Position numbers and translations under genes: made by a program. Under the pieces are notes generated by a model. That model was given only the letters and a program-made list of their open reading frames with translations. It did no database searches and was not told the DNA's origin. A stretch of 23,794 nucleotides of DNA from JBBQXK01 sp038251625 (lineage in GTDB: Bacteria > Pseudomonadota > Alphaproteobacteria > Rhodobacterales > Rhodobacteraceae): NCBI GenBank assembly GCA_038251625.1, contig JBBSBE010000054.1:1-23794 (forward strand). Reading direction: 5' to 3'. Below are positions 16,051-23,567 of this stretch, piece after piece. The stretch's first letter is position 1; every line of letters starts with the position of its first letter.

Positions 16051-18278
16051 GCGGTGCCGATCAGGGCAAGCCAGGCATCCTCGTCGATCATGCGGACACC
16101 AAGGCGCGCGGCATCCTTGGCCTTGGACCCCGCACCGGGGCCCGCCACCAGAAGATCGGTCTTGGCACTCACCGCGCCCGATACCTTGGCCCCCAAGGCC
16201 TCGGCCCGCGCCTTCGCCTCGGCGCGCGTCATGCGGACAAGGGTGCCGGTAAAGACCACCGTCAGCCCGGCCACGGGCGAGGCTGCGGCGGGCGCCTCGG
16301 GGGGCAAGACCGTCAGATGCGCCAGCAACCGGTCGATCGAGGCGCGTTCCTCGGGATTAGCCAGCGCATCGGACAACGACAGCGCCAGGACGGGGCCAAT
16401 GCCATCGGTCATTACCAGATCCGTCCACGCAGCTTCAGCCTCGGGCGGGGCGTCAAAAGCGGCATCGCGCGCCTCTTTCACCCGCGCGCGGCGTCCCTCG
16501 GCGGCAGCGGCGGCGCGCTCCTGATCCTCTGCCCGGTCGGCAGCGCGGTGCGCAAGAGCCGCAGGCCGCGCGCGATCCAGTGCGTGCGTCAGCGCGTCCC
16601 AGCTTGCAAAATGGCGGGCAAGATCGCTGCCCGCAACCTCGCCCACGTGGCGCAGGCCCAAGGCAAAGATCAACCGGGCCAGCGGGATGCGCCGCCGCTC
16701 TTCGATGGCAGCAAACAGGTTGGTGGCAGATTTCTCGCCAAACCCGTCGCGGTTCTTCAGTTTGGTCAGGTTCGCGGCATCGCGGGCGGCAAGGGTGAAA
16801 ATGTCGGCAGGCTCGCGGATTGGCAGGTACTCGTCGGCAAAGAACATCTCGATCTGCTTGGCCCCAAGCCCCTCGATATCGAAGGCCCCGCGCGAGACGA
16901 AATGCTTCAGCTTCTCCACCGCCTGCGCCGGGCAGATCAGGCCCCCGGTACAACGGCGCACCGAATCGCCCGGTTCGCGCGTTGCCTCGGACCCGCAATC
17001 GGGGCAGCGGGTGGGAAAAGCGAAGGGCTGTGCCGCAGGGGGCCGGGCGTCAAGATCCACATCTGCAATCTTGGGGATCACATCGCCCGCCCGATACACC
17101 TGCACGCGGTCGCCGATGCGGATATCCTTGCCGCCCCGGATCGGCGCGCCCTTGGCATCGCGGCCGGCGATGTAATCCTCGTTGTGCAAGGTCGCGTTCG
17201 AGACGACCACCCCCCCAACCGTCACCGGCTGCAACCGCGCGACCGGGGACAGCGCGCCGGTGCGGCCAACCTGAATGTCGATCCCCAGAAGCGTGGTCCA
17301 GGCAAGCTCGGCCGGGAATTTATGCGCAATGGCCCAGCGGGGCGTCGCCGCGCGAAAGCCAAGGCGGCGCTGCAGGGCCAAGTCATTGACCTTGTAGACC
17401 ACGCCGTCGATATCATAGCCAAGGCTGGCCCGCTGCGCTTCGATCCGGGCGTAGTGGGCCAGCATGTCTGCGGGCGTCCCGCAGAGAATCGTCAGCGGAT
17501 TTGTCTGGAACCCCAATGCCTTGAGCCGGGCAAGCGCACCGTACTGCGTGTCGGCAAGAGGCGCAGACAGGGCGCCCCAGGCGTAGGCGAAATAGCGCAG
17601 GGGCCGCGCGGCCGTGATCGCCGCGTCAAGCTGGCGCAGGCTGCCCGCGGCAGCGTTGCGGGGGTTGGCGAAGGTCTTTGCCCCAGCCTCGGCCTGGCGC
17701 GCGTTCAAGGCCGCGAAGTCGGCATGGCTCATATAGACCTCGCCGCGCACTTCCAGCACGTCCGGCGCACCGGTCAGATGCTGCGGGATATCGGCGATGG
17801 TTCGGGCATTCTCGGTCACGTTCTCGCCCGTCTCGCCGTCGCCGCGCGTGGCGGCCTGCACAAGCTGCCCGCCCTCGTAACGCAACGAGAGCGACAGGCC
17901 ATCGATCTTTGGCTCGGCCGTGCAGGGAATGGGCGTGTCGCGATTGAGATAGCTTTGCACGCGGGCGATGAAATCCGCCACATCGGTATCATCGAATGCG
18001 TTTTCCAGGCTCAGCATCGGTACCGCGTGCCGTACCTTGCCAAAGCCGTCCGCCAACGGGGCGCCCACTTGATCGGTGGGGCTGTCGGGGCGTTTCAGAT
18101 GCGGAAAGCGCGCTTCGATCGCGGCATTGCGGCGCTTCAATGCGTCATATTCAGCGTCGCTGATGCGCGGCGCATCTTGCGTGTGATAGGCACGGTTGGC
18201 CTGCGTGATGGCCGCCGCCAGCCGCGCCAGTTCTGGCGTTGCTTCCGCTTCGCCGAGTGCCTCGACTGCCGTGTCCAT
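16047..18278 (-). CDS. ligA: NAD-dependent DNA ligase LigA
   Basis: LigA seals DNA nicks with NAD as the adenylate donor and is normally essential. The 743-residue protein shows the Ia domain (SDAEYDALKRR), the adenylated Lys124 in AEPKIDGLSL and the OB fold. It also has a four-cysteine zinc finger (Cys425, 428, 443, 449), helix-hairpin-helix repeats and a C-terminal BRCT domain (about 669-743, VVFTGTLVRMTR). It is longer than the E. coli enzyme, in part because of a charged Ala/Arg/Glu-rich insert at about 569-617. ATG 18276-18278 is preferred; a TTG nine codons upstream is possible. It overlaps recG (ATGA). The 78-base gap to ctrA upstream shows no clear terminator, so read-through from ctrA is possible. 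Confidence 0.97.
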
Positions 18279-18356
18279 GGCCGCCCCCCGCCTTGCCGCC
18301 CGCAAGGGTTTAGGCGGGGCGCGGTCCTTCGTCCAGTACGTCAGAGGGATTGATCG

Positions 18357-19070
18357 TCAGGCACCCAATGCGATCCGCTGTTGCGCCATGGCAGGCCCGG
18401 GATCACGCAGCACATAGCCCCGGCCCCAGACGGTTTCGATGTAGTTCGACCCGCCCGTCGCCTCGGCCAGTTTCTTGCGCAGCTTGCAAATGAAGACGTC
18501 GATGATCTTCAGTTCAGGCTCGTCCATCCCGCCATAAAGATGGTTGAGGAACATTTCCTTGGTCAGCGTGGTGCCCTTGCGCAGGCTCAGGAGTTCCAGC
18601 ATCTGGTATTCCTTGCCCGTCAGGTGGATCGTCTTGCCTTCGACATCCACGGATTTCGCATCGAGATTCACCGCAACCTTGCCCGTTCGGATAATGGATT
18701 GGGCATGTCCCTTGGACCGGCGGATGATCGCATGGATGCGGGCGACCAGTTCTTCGCGATGAAACGGTTTGGTCATGTAGTCGTCGGCGCCAAAGCCGAA
18801 GCCACGGATCTTGCTTTCGGTATCGTCGGCCCCCGACAGGATCAGGATTGGCGTATCGATCCGCGCAAGGCGCAACTGACGCAGCACATCGTGCCCCGAC
18901 ATATCGGGAAGATGAAGGTCAAGCAGGATCAGATCATAGTCGTAAAGCTTTGCCAGATCGATTCCGTCTTCACCAAGATCGGTGCAATAGACGTTCAGAT
19001 TGGCATGCGTCAGCATCAATTCGATACTGCGCGAGGTCGTGGGATCGTCTTCGACCAACAAAATTCGCAT
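18357..19070 (-). CDS. ctrA: Cell cycle/motility response regulator CtrA
   Basis: CtrA is the OmpR-type response regulator that controls cell cycle genes in Caulobacter, and mainly motility and gene-transfer-agent functions in Rhodobacterales. The 237-residue protein has the receiver domain with acidic pocket Glu7, Asp8 and Asp9, and phospho-acceptor Asp51 in LILLDLHLPD. Thr in LILSGADD and Lys in MTKPFHREE follow. The winged-helix DNA-binding domain (LTGKEYQMLELLSLRKGTTLTKEMFLNHLYGG ... VWGRGYVLRDP) is highly conserved. The start MRILLVEDD has GGAG upstream. It ends in GlyAla where Caulobacter CtrA ends in AlaAla, a known proteolysis signal. sciP lies directly upstream on the same strand, 94 bases away, and a CtrA box precedes ctrA, suggesting autoregulation. 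Confidence 0.97.
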   Translation of the reverse strand: MRILLVEDDPTTSRSIELMLTHANLNVYCTDLGEDGIDLAKLYDYDLILLDLHLPDMSGHDVLRQLRLARIDTPILILSGADDTESKIRGFGFGADDYMTKPFHREELVARIHAIIRRSKGHAQSIIRTGKVAVNLDAKSVDVEGKTIHLTGKEYQMLELLSLRKGTTLTKEMFLNHLYGGMDEPELKIIDVFICKLRKKLAEATGGSNYIETVWGRGYVLRDPGPAMAQQRIALGA

Positions 19071-19097
19071 CAGAAACACTCCGGCGGCGAGGGACAT

Positions 19098-19137
19098 CGT
19101 TAACGACTGTGGCGTCCAATGGTTAATCGAGCGTTAC
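19098..19137 (-). promoter_or_regulatory. CtrA box and candidate ctrA promoter
   Basis: On the plus strand 19123-19137 read TTAA-N7-TTAC, one base off the CtrA consensus TTAA-N7-TTAA. On the ctrA strand this is GTAA-N7-TTAACC. A 17-base spacer then leads to TTAACG (19098-19103). That is the layout of a CtrA-activated promoter, with the box over the -35 region. The box is 53-67 bases upstream of the ctrA ATG. The consensus is established in Caulobacter; use here is inferred. Confidence 0.62.
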
Positions 19138-19164
19138 TCTGCCAGAGCGGGATGCAAAAACAAC

Positions 19165-19443
19165 TTAAAGTTGTCGATACTTCTGGATCGTGGTGACCTT
19201 GAGGGCCTTTTCGCCATGCACCTCGATCGCCTTGCGCCAGAGCGCAAACTCTTCCGGCGACAGAGCATAGCGTTCCAGCGCTTCTGCTTCCGAAATCAGC
19301 CCGTAAACGACGGCTTTCACCACCACGGCCTTTCGGCTGGCCACCCAGCGGCGGATATCCGGTGGTGGCAGGTCAGCGCGGTTCAGGATGCTGCCATCCG
19401 GCAGCGTTACCTGACGCGGACCGTCAACTCTTTTAAGATACAT
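19165..19443 (-). CDS. sciP: CtrA inhibitor SciP (DUF1153 family)
   Basis: SciP binds CtrA on DNA and blocks its recruitment of RNA polymerase, giving timed repression of CtrA targets. The 92-residue protein has the family features: an N-terminal VTLPDGSILNRADLPPPDIRRWVASRKAVVVKAV block and a helix-turn-helix (LISEAEALERYALSPEEFALWRKAIEVHG). It ends in KYRQL, as I recall for Rhodobacterales members. The start MYLKRVDGP at ATG 19441-19443 follows GAGGGA; an ATG six codons upstream is a weaker alternative. Its position just upstream of ctrA on the same strand puts regulator and target together. A short palindrome covers its stop codon (19161-19173) and could be a weak hairpin, but it is too short for a convincing terminator. 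Confidence 0.93.
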   Translation of the reverse strand: MYLKRVDGPRQVTLPDGSILNRADLPPPDIRRWVASRKAVVVKAVVYGLISEAEALERYALSPEEFALWRKAIEVHGEKALKVTTIQKYRQL

Positions 19444-19486
19444 CACACGTCCCTCGTCCATCCCGCCTCACGTTGCCGGAACAGGC

Positions 19487-19501
19487 TTAAGCATCGGTGA
19501 A
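19487..19501. promoter_or_regulatory. CtrA-box-like site upstream of sciP
   Basis: TTAA-N7-TGAA lies 44-58 bases before the sciP start, one base off the CtrA consensus. It sits in the 122-base divergent region shared with mnmA. In Caulobacter sciP is CtrA-activated, so a site here makes sense, but one mismatch in a gapped 8-base motif is modest evidence. Confidence 0.4.
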
Positions 19502-19510
19502 GCGCAGGGG

Positions 19511-19538
19511 TTGTGAGTACGGCGCATTTTCCTATATT
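19511..19538 (+). promoter_or_regulatory. Candidate sigma-70 promoter for mnmA
   Basis: TTGTGA (19511-19516), a 16-base spacer and TATATT (19533-19538) give boxes at 4/6 and 5/6 of consensus. The predicted start is about 20 bases before the mnmA ATG. Confidence 0.45.
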
Positions 19539-19565
19539 GCCGCACATTCCCGAAAGGCTGTTCCG

Positions 19566-20699
19566 ATGCGCGACCTGCCCCTCAATTCGCTTGGCTTCCC
19601 CAAGGCCCCGGCAGACACGCGCGTCGTCGTGGCGATGTCGGGTGGCGTGGACAGTTCCGTCGTGGCCGCGATGCTGGCTGACGAGGGGTATGACGTGGTC
19701 GGCGTCACCTTGCAGCTTTACGATCACGGGGCGGCGCTGGCAAAAAAGGGCGCGTGCTGCGCGGGGCTTGATATCCATGATGCGCGGCGGGTGGCGGAAA
19801 CGATGGGGTTCCCGCATTACGTGCTCGACTACGAAAACGTCTTTCGCGAGGCGGTGATCGACGAGTTTGCCGATGCCTATCTTGCCGGTGCGACGCCGGT
19901 GCCGTGCATCCGCTGCAATGAGCGCGTGAAGTTCAAGGACCTGCTGGCGACGGCCAGGGACCTTGAGGCCGATTGCATGGCCACCGGGCACTACATCCAG
20001 CGCAGGATGGGTGCTGCGGGGGCAGAGTTGCATCAGGCCGCTGATCCTGCGCGGGACCAAAGCTATTTCCTGTTCTCGACGAAGCCAGACCAGCTGGAAT
20101 TCCTGCGCTTCCCGCTGGGGCATCTGGTTTCAAAGGCGGAAACGCGGGCGCTGGCTGCGAAATACGGGTTGCCGGTGGCGGACAAGCCGGACAGCCAGGA
20201 TATCTGCTTCGTGCCGAACGGGAACTATGCGGCGGTGATCGAGAAGCTGCGTCCCGGGGCGGCGGACCCGGGCGAGATCGTGGATAGCGAGGGCCGCGTG
20301 CTGGGGCAGCACGGGGGCGTCATCCATTACACGATCGGGCAGCGGAAGGGGCTGGGGATCGGGGGCCTCGGCGAGCCGCTTTACGTGGTGCGGCTCGATC
20401 CCGCGACGCGCCGAGTGGTGGTGGGGCCGAAAGAGGCGCTTTCCACCCGGATCGTGCCGCTGCGCGAGATCAACTGGCTGGGCGATGGGCCGCTATCCTC
20501 GCAACCGGAATGGAGGGTAACGGCGAAGGTTCGATCCACCCGGCCCCCGCGCGAGGCGGTGATCCGGCCCCTGTCGGACACCGAGGCGGAGGTAGAGTTG
20601 CTGTCACCCGAGGAAGGCGTGAGCCCCGGGCAAGCCTGCGTCTTTTATACGCCCGAAGGATCACGCGTGCTGGGCGGCGGCTGGATCTGGCGGGGATAG
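19566..20699 (+). CDS. mnmA: tRNA-specific 2-thiouridylase MnmA
   Basis: MnmA adds sulfur to U34 of tRNAs for Lys, Glu and Gln, using persulfide sulfur and ATP. The 377-residue protein has the PP-loop SGGVDSS at residues 25-31, the nucleophile Cys114 in PCIRCNERVKF, and the partner Cys214 in DSQDICFVP. The block GVIHYTIGQRKGLGI and a C-terminal beta-barrel domain follow. ATG 19566-19568 (MRDLPLNSLGF) follows GAAAGG; the longer in-frame extension from 19497 would run through the promoter region and is rejected. It is a single-gene unit divergent from sciP and convergent on lpxB. Confidence 0.97.
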   Translation: MRDLPLNSLGFPKAPADTRVVVAMSGGVDSSVVAAMLADEGYDVVGVTLQLYDHGAALAKKGACCAGLDIHDARRVAETMGFPHYVLDYENVFREAVIDEFADAYLAGATPVPCIRCNERVKFKDLLATARDLEADCMATGHYIQRRMGAAGAELHQAADPARDQSYFLFSTKPDQLEFLRFPLGHLVSKAETRALAAKYGLPVADKPDSQDICFVPNGNYAAVIEKLRPGAADPGEIVDSEGRVLGQHGGVIHYTIGQRKGLGIGGLGEPLYVVRLDPATRRVVVGPKEALSTRIVPLREINWLGDGPLSSQPEWRVTAKVRSTRPPREAVIRPLSDTEAEVELLSPEEGVSPGQACVFYTPEGSRVLGGGWIWRG

Positions 20700-20783
20700 C
20701 GAGCCTGTCCACGCGTGCGACATAGGCCCGCCCCATAAATATCAATGGGTTGCAGGCGCGCTTTTACCAACGCTTAAGGTTTC

Positions 20784-20810
20784 GGCCGCCCCGGGGCATC
20801 AGGGGCGGCC
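20784..20810. terminator. GC-rich hairpin between convergent mnmA and lpxB, possible terminator
   Basis: Perfect 9-base arms (20784-20792, 20802-20810) with a 9-base loop cover the lpxB stop codon. On the plus strand a loosely T-rich stretch (TGTTCCTTG) follows, so it may help end the mnmA transcript. On the minus strand no T-run follows. The rest of the 99-base gap shows nothing clear. Confidence 0.35.
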
Positions 20811-21962
20811 TGTTCCTTGCCGCTCGTCCGCCCTCCGCCGCACCGCTTCCAGCACAGATCGCGCTGCACGCAGGCCCGGCGCTTCACCGCCCCGCCCCAG
20901 ACGATCCATCGTCAGGGCCATGACATCGAGTTGCGCCTGACGCGCCTCGCGGTCTTGCAGAAGGCGGGCAACGGCGGGGGCCACGCGCGCAGCGCGGCAG
21001 TTGCGCCCGATGAATTCGGGGATCACGCGGGTTTCGCTGACGAGGTTGACCAGGGTTACTGTATCGACCCGTGCCATCCGCTGCATCACAGCCATCGTGA
21101 TGGGGTGCATGTCGTAGGCGATCACCATCGGGCAGGCGTTTGCCGCAAGTTCCAGCGAGACCGTGCCCGATGCCGCGATCGCCACATCTGCCGCTGCAAA
21201 CGCCGCGCGCTTGCGGGCCGGATCGGTGATGACCTCGGGGCGGATCGGCCAGGTTTTGATCAATTCGCGCACCTGCGGCAGAACATGCGCAACGGTTGGC
21301 AGGGCCACGCGCAGATTGGGGCGGCTCACGGCCAGAAGCGCCAGCGTGGTGCCGATGACGGGTGCGATCCGCGCCACCTCGCCCCGGCGCGAGCCGGGCA
21401 GCGCCAGCACCAGCGGCCCCGCCCCGCCCATCGCGGCCACATCGTGGGCAGAGGCCAGCGGTTCGGCAACGACGGGATGCCCCACGAAATCGCACGTCAT
21501 CCCGGCGTCGCGCATGTAGGGCGGCTCGAAGGGCAGAAGCGCCAGCACATGGTCGATCACGCCGGCCATCCTGGCCGCCCGTCCGGGCCGCCACGCCCAG
21601 ACAGAGGGGGCGACGTAATGGATGGTCCGAAAATCGGGCCGTGCAGCCTTGACGATGCGCGCGACGCGCAGACAGAAATCGGGGCTGTCGATGGTAATCA
21701 GCGCCTGTGCGCCCGAGGCAAGGACCGCCGCCGCCGCCTGCGCGATGCGGCGTTTGAGTGGGAAATACTTCGGCAGCACCTCGGCGATGCCCATGACCGA
21801 CAATTCCTCCATCGGGAAAAGGCTGGTCATCCCTTCCGACTGCATCGCGGGGCCCGCGATCCCGGCGAAGGCGACGCCCGGATCAAGCACCTTCAGCCCC
21901 GCCATGAGTGCGGCCCCGAGCTTGTCGCCCGAAGGTTCGCCCGCGATCAGAAAGAACGTCAT
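20799..21962 (-). CDS. lpxB: Lipid-A-disaccharide synthase LpxB
   Basis: LpxB condenses UDP-2,3-diacylglucosamine with lipid X to form the lipid A disaccharide at the cytoplasmic membrane face. The 387-residue GT-B glycosyltransferase begins MTFFLIAGEPSGDKLGAALM. It has IDSPDFCLRVA, the hallmark HYVAPSVWAWRPGRA, CDFVGHPVVAE, LALPGSRRGEV and, in the C-terminal half, ASGTVSLELAANACPMVIAY. Length is normal. The ATG at 21960-21962 overlaps the lpxI stop by four bases; the upstream in-frame extension lies inside lpxI and is spurious. It is the last gene of the lipid A cluster. Its substrate lipid X is made by LpxI encoded directly upstream. Confidence 0.97.
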   Translation of the reverse strand: MTFFLIAGEPSGDKLGAALMAGLKVLDPGVAFAGIAGPAMQSEGMTSLFPMEELSVMGIAEVLPKYFPLKRRIAQAAAAVLASGAQALITIDSPDFCLRVARIVKAARPDFRTIHYVAPSVWAWRPGRAARMAGVIDHVLALLPFEPPYMRDAGMTCDFVGHPVVAEPLASAHDVAAMGGAGPLVLALPGSRRGEVARIAPVIGTTLALLAVSRPNLRVALPTVAHVLPQVRELIKTWPIRPEVITDPARKRAAFAAADVAIAASGTVSLELAANACPMVIAYDMHPITMAVMQRMARVDTVTLVNLVSETRVIPEFIGRNCRAARVAPAVARLLQDREARQAQLDVMALTMDRLGRGGEAPGLRAARSVLEAVRRRADERQGTGRP

Positions 21963-22771
21963 GGCGCGCGCGACCAAAGGAAGAGGCCCGCCGCGCTGGC
22001 GGCCGCTGCCGTTGCCTCTGGCGTCAGAAGAAGCGTGCCACCCGCCTGAAACGCAATGCCCGCAAGGCCCGCGCGCGCGGCGGCAGCAACGGTGACGGGT
22101 CCGATGGCGGGCAGGTCGATCCGGCGGTCCTGCCCCGGTTTCGGCGCCTTGTAGAGAAGTCCGCGCGCGGGGCGCAGATCGCGCGGCAGCGTGGCGACCC
22201 CTTCCAGCATCCGGTCGGTGCCGGGCAGCGCCTCGACCGCGAGGCACAGACCACCCGCGACCACCGCCCCCTGCCCCACATCCACGGCCCCCAGGGCAGT
22301 CACGATGGCGGCGGCGCGGGTGGCATCGGCCCCGTCGTCCGCCGTCACCTCGCCTGCCAGCACGCCCGGGCCGGGCAGAAGCGCGGGGGCAATCTCGGCG
22401 GCGCCGGCCACATCGAAGCCCGCCTCCTCGAACAGGGCGATCACCGCGCGAAGGGTCGCATCATCGCCGCCTTTCATCGCTGCAAGAAGCTGCGGCACGA
22501 TCTGGGCCGTGCCGGGATCAAAGAGCGAGGGATCGAGCCTTGGCCGTGTCACAGCCCCGGCAAAGACAACGCGCGCCACGCCGGCATCCTCGAGCGCGCG
22601 CCAGAAGGGTACCAGACGCTCCACCCGGAAGGTCAGATCGGGTGCGATGCCGTCAGGCAGGAACCCTTCCATCGACGCCACAAGGGGCGTGTCGGGCGCG
22701 GCGGCCACCAGCGCTGCGGGCAGTGCGCCGCGCCCGGCGATGATCGCTGTGCGCGCGGGACCGCCGGTCAT
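21959..22771 (-). CDS. lpxI: UDP-2,3-diacylglucosamine pyrophosphatase LpxI
   Basis: LpxI hydrolyses UDP-2,3-diacylglucosamine to lipid X and UMP. It is the alphaproteobacterial replacement for LpxH and does not resemble it in sequence. The 270-residue protein matches the DUF1009 pattern: AIIAGRGALPAALVAAA at the N terminus and a central segment with MKGGDDATLRAVIALFEEAGF. A C-terminal domain follows with YKAPKPGQDRRIDLPAIGPVTVAAAARAGLAGIAFQAGGTLLL. It is coupled by four-base overlaps to lpxA upstream and lpxB downstream, placing it in the right pathway order. A few residues are unusually Ala-rich at the C terminus, in keeping with the GC content. Confidence 0.95.
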   Translation of the reverse strand: MTGGPARTAIIAGRGALPAALVAAAPDTPLVASMEGFLPDGIAPDLTFRVERLVPFWRALEDAGVARVVFAGAVTRPRLDPSLFDPGTAQIVPQLLAAMKGGDDATLRAVIALFEEAGFDVAGAAEIAPALLPGPGVLAGEVTADDGADATRAAAIVTALGAVDVGQGAVVAGGLCLAVEALPGTDRMLEGVATLPRDLRPARGLLYKAPKPGQDRRIDLPAIGPVTVAAAARAGLAGIAFQAGGTLLLTPEATAAAASAAGLFLWSRAP

Positions 22772-23562
22772 TTCGGGGTCAGGAAGCTGCGGTCAGAGGC
22801 GGCGAGGATGAAATCGGTGATCTCGCGCACATGGGCGCTTTCGGTTTCGTCCGAAAGCCGCCGGGCGCGATCAAGGAAGGTACCCTCGCCCTGCGCCAGC
22901 ATCTGGTAGGCGGCGCGCAATGCCGTGATTTCGGCCCGCTCGACCCCGCGCCGCTTCAGGCCCACGAGGTTCAGGCCATCGAGTTCACCGCGTGGCGCCT
23001 GCACAAGGCCGTAAGGGATGACGTCATTGGCGACCATGGTGACCGCGCCGATGATCGCCCCGCGCCCGATCCGCACCCATTGGTGCACGCCGGAAAGGCC
23101 GCCCACGATCACATCGTCGCCCAGCACGCAATGGCCCGCGATGGCGACCTGATTGACGAGGATCACGCGGTCGCCGATCTGGGCATCGTGGCCCACATGC
23201 GCGCCGGTCATGATAAGGCAATCGTCGCCCACGCGCGTGACCCCGCCGCCGCCTTCGGTGCCGACGTTGAGCGTGGCGCCTTCGCGGATGCGGCAACGGC
23301 GGCCGATCACAAGGCGGGTGTGTTCACCCTTGTATTTCAGGTCCTGCGGCACCTCGCCCACGGTGGCGAACGGAAAGACGATGGTGCCCTCGCCCAGCGT
23401 TGTCCAGCCCGTCACGACGGCGTGGGATTTGACCGTGACCCCTGGGCCAAGCGTCACCTCGGGGCCGATCACCGCAAAGGGGCCGACCGTGGCCCCCGGC
23501 CCGATGGTCGCCCCATCCTCGACAATCGCGGCGGGGTGGATGCGGGCGTCAGGTGCGATCAC
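22768..23562 (-). CDS. lpxA: Acyl-[ACP]--UDP-N-acetylglucosamine O-acyltransferase LpxA
   Basis: LpxA transfers a 3-hydroxyacyl chain from acyl-ACP to UDP-GlcNAc, the first step of lipid A synthesis. The 264-residue protein is a left-handed beta helix made of hexapeptide repeats (e.g. ATIGPGATVGPFAVIG), followed by a helical C-terminal domain. Catalytic His125 (HVGHDA), His144 and His160 fall at the same numbers as in E. coli. The acyl-length ruler position 173, Gly in E. coli, is Ala here (IGRGAIIGAVT). It starts with GTG at 23560-23562, five bases after the fabZ stop, and overlaps lpxI by four bases. The GTG start is chosen because the first repeat begins immediately and no ATG is nearby. 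Confidence 0.97.
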   Translation of the reverse strand: MIAPDARIHPAAIVEDGATIGPGATVGPFAVIGPEVTLGPGVTVKSHAVVTGWTTLGEGTIVFPFATVGEVPQDLKYKGEHTRLVIGRRCRIREGATLNVGTEGGGGVTRVGDDCLIMTGAHVGHDAQIGDRVILVNQVAIAGHCVLGDDVIVGGLSGVHQWVRIGRGAIIGAVTMVANDVIPYGLVQAPRGELDGLNLVGLKRRGVERAEITALRAAYQMLAQGEGTFLDRARRLSDETESAHVREITDFILAASDRSFLTPK

Positions 23563-23567
23563 CGGCG

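Noticed and set aside
18279..18305. TTG start for ligA nine codons upstream
   Set aside because: It would add an Arg/Ala-rich leader not seen in the family; the ATG at 18276-18278 gives the expected N terminus.
19161..19173. CAACTT-A-AAGTTG palindrome over the sciP stop, followed by T5 on the minus strand, as a terminator
   Set aside because: Only about four AT-containing pairs can form around a usable loop. That is too weak for intrinsic termination, and ctrA lies downstream on the same strand.
19497..19565. N-terminal extension of MnmA from an upstream ATG
   Set aside because: The extension overlaps the candidate promoter, lacks family similarity, and the ATG at 19566 has a ribosome binding site.
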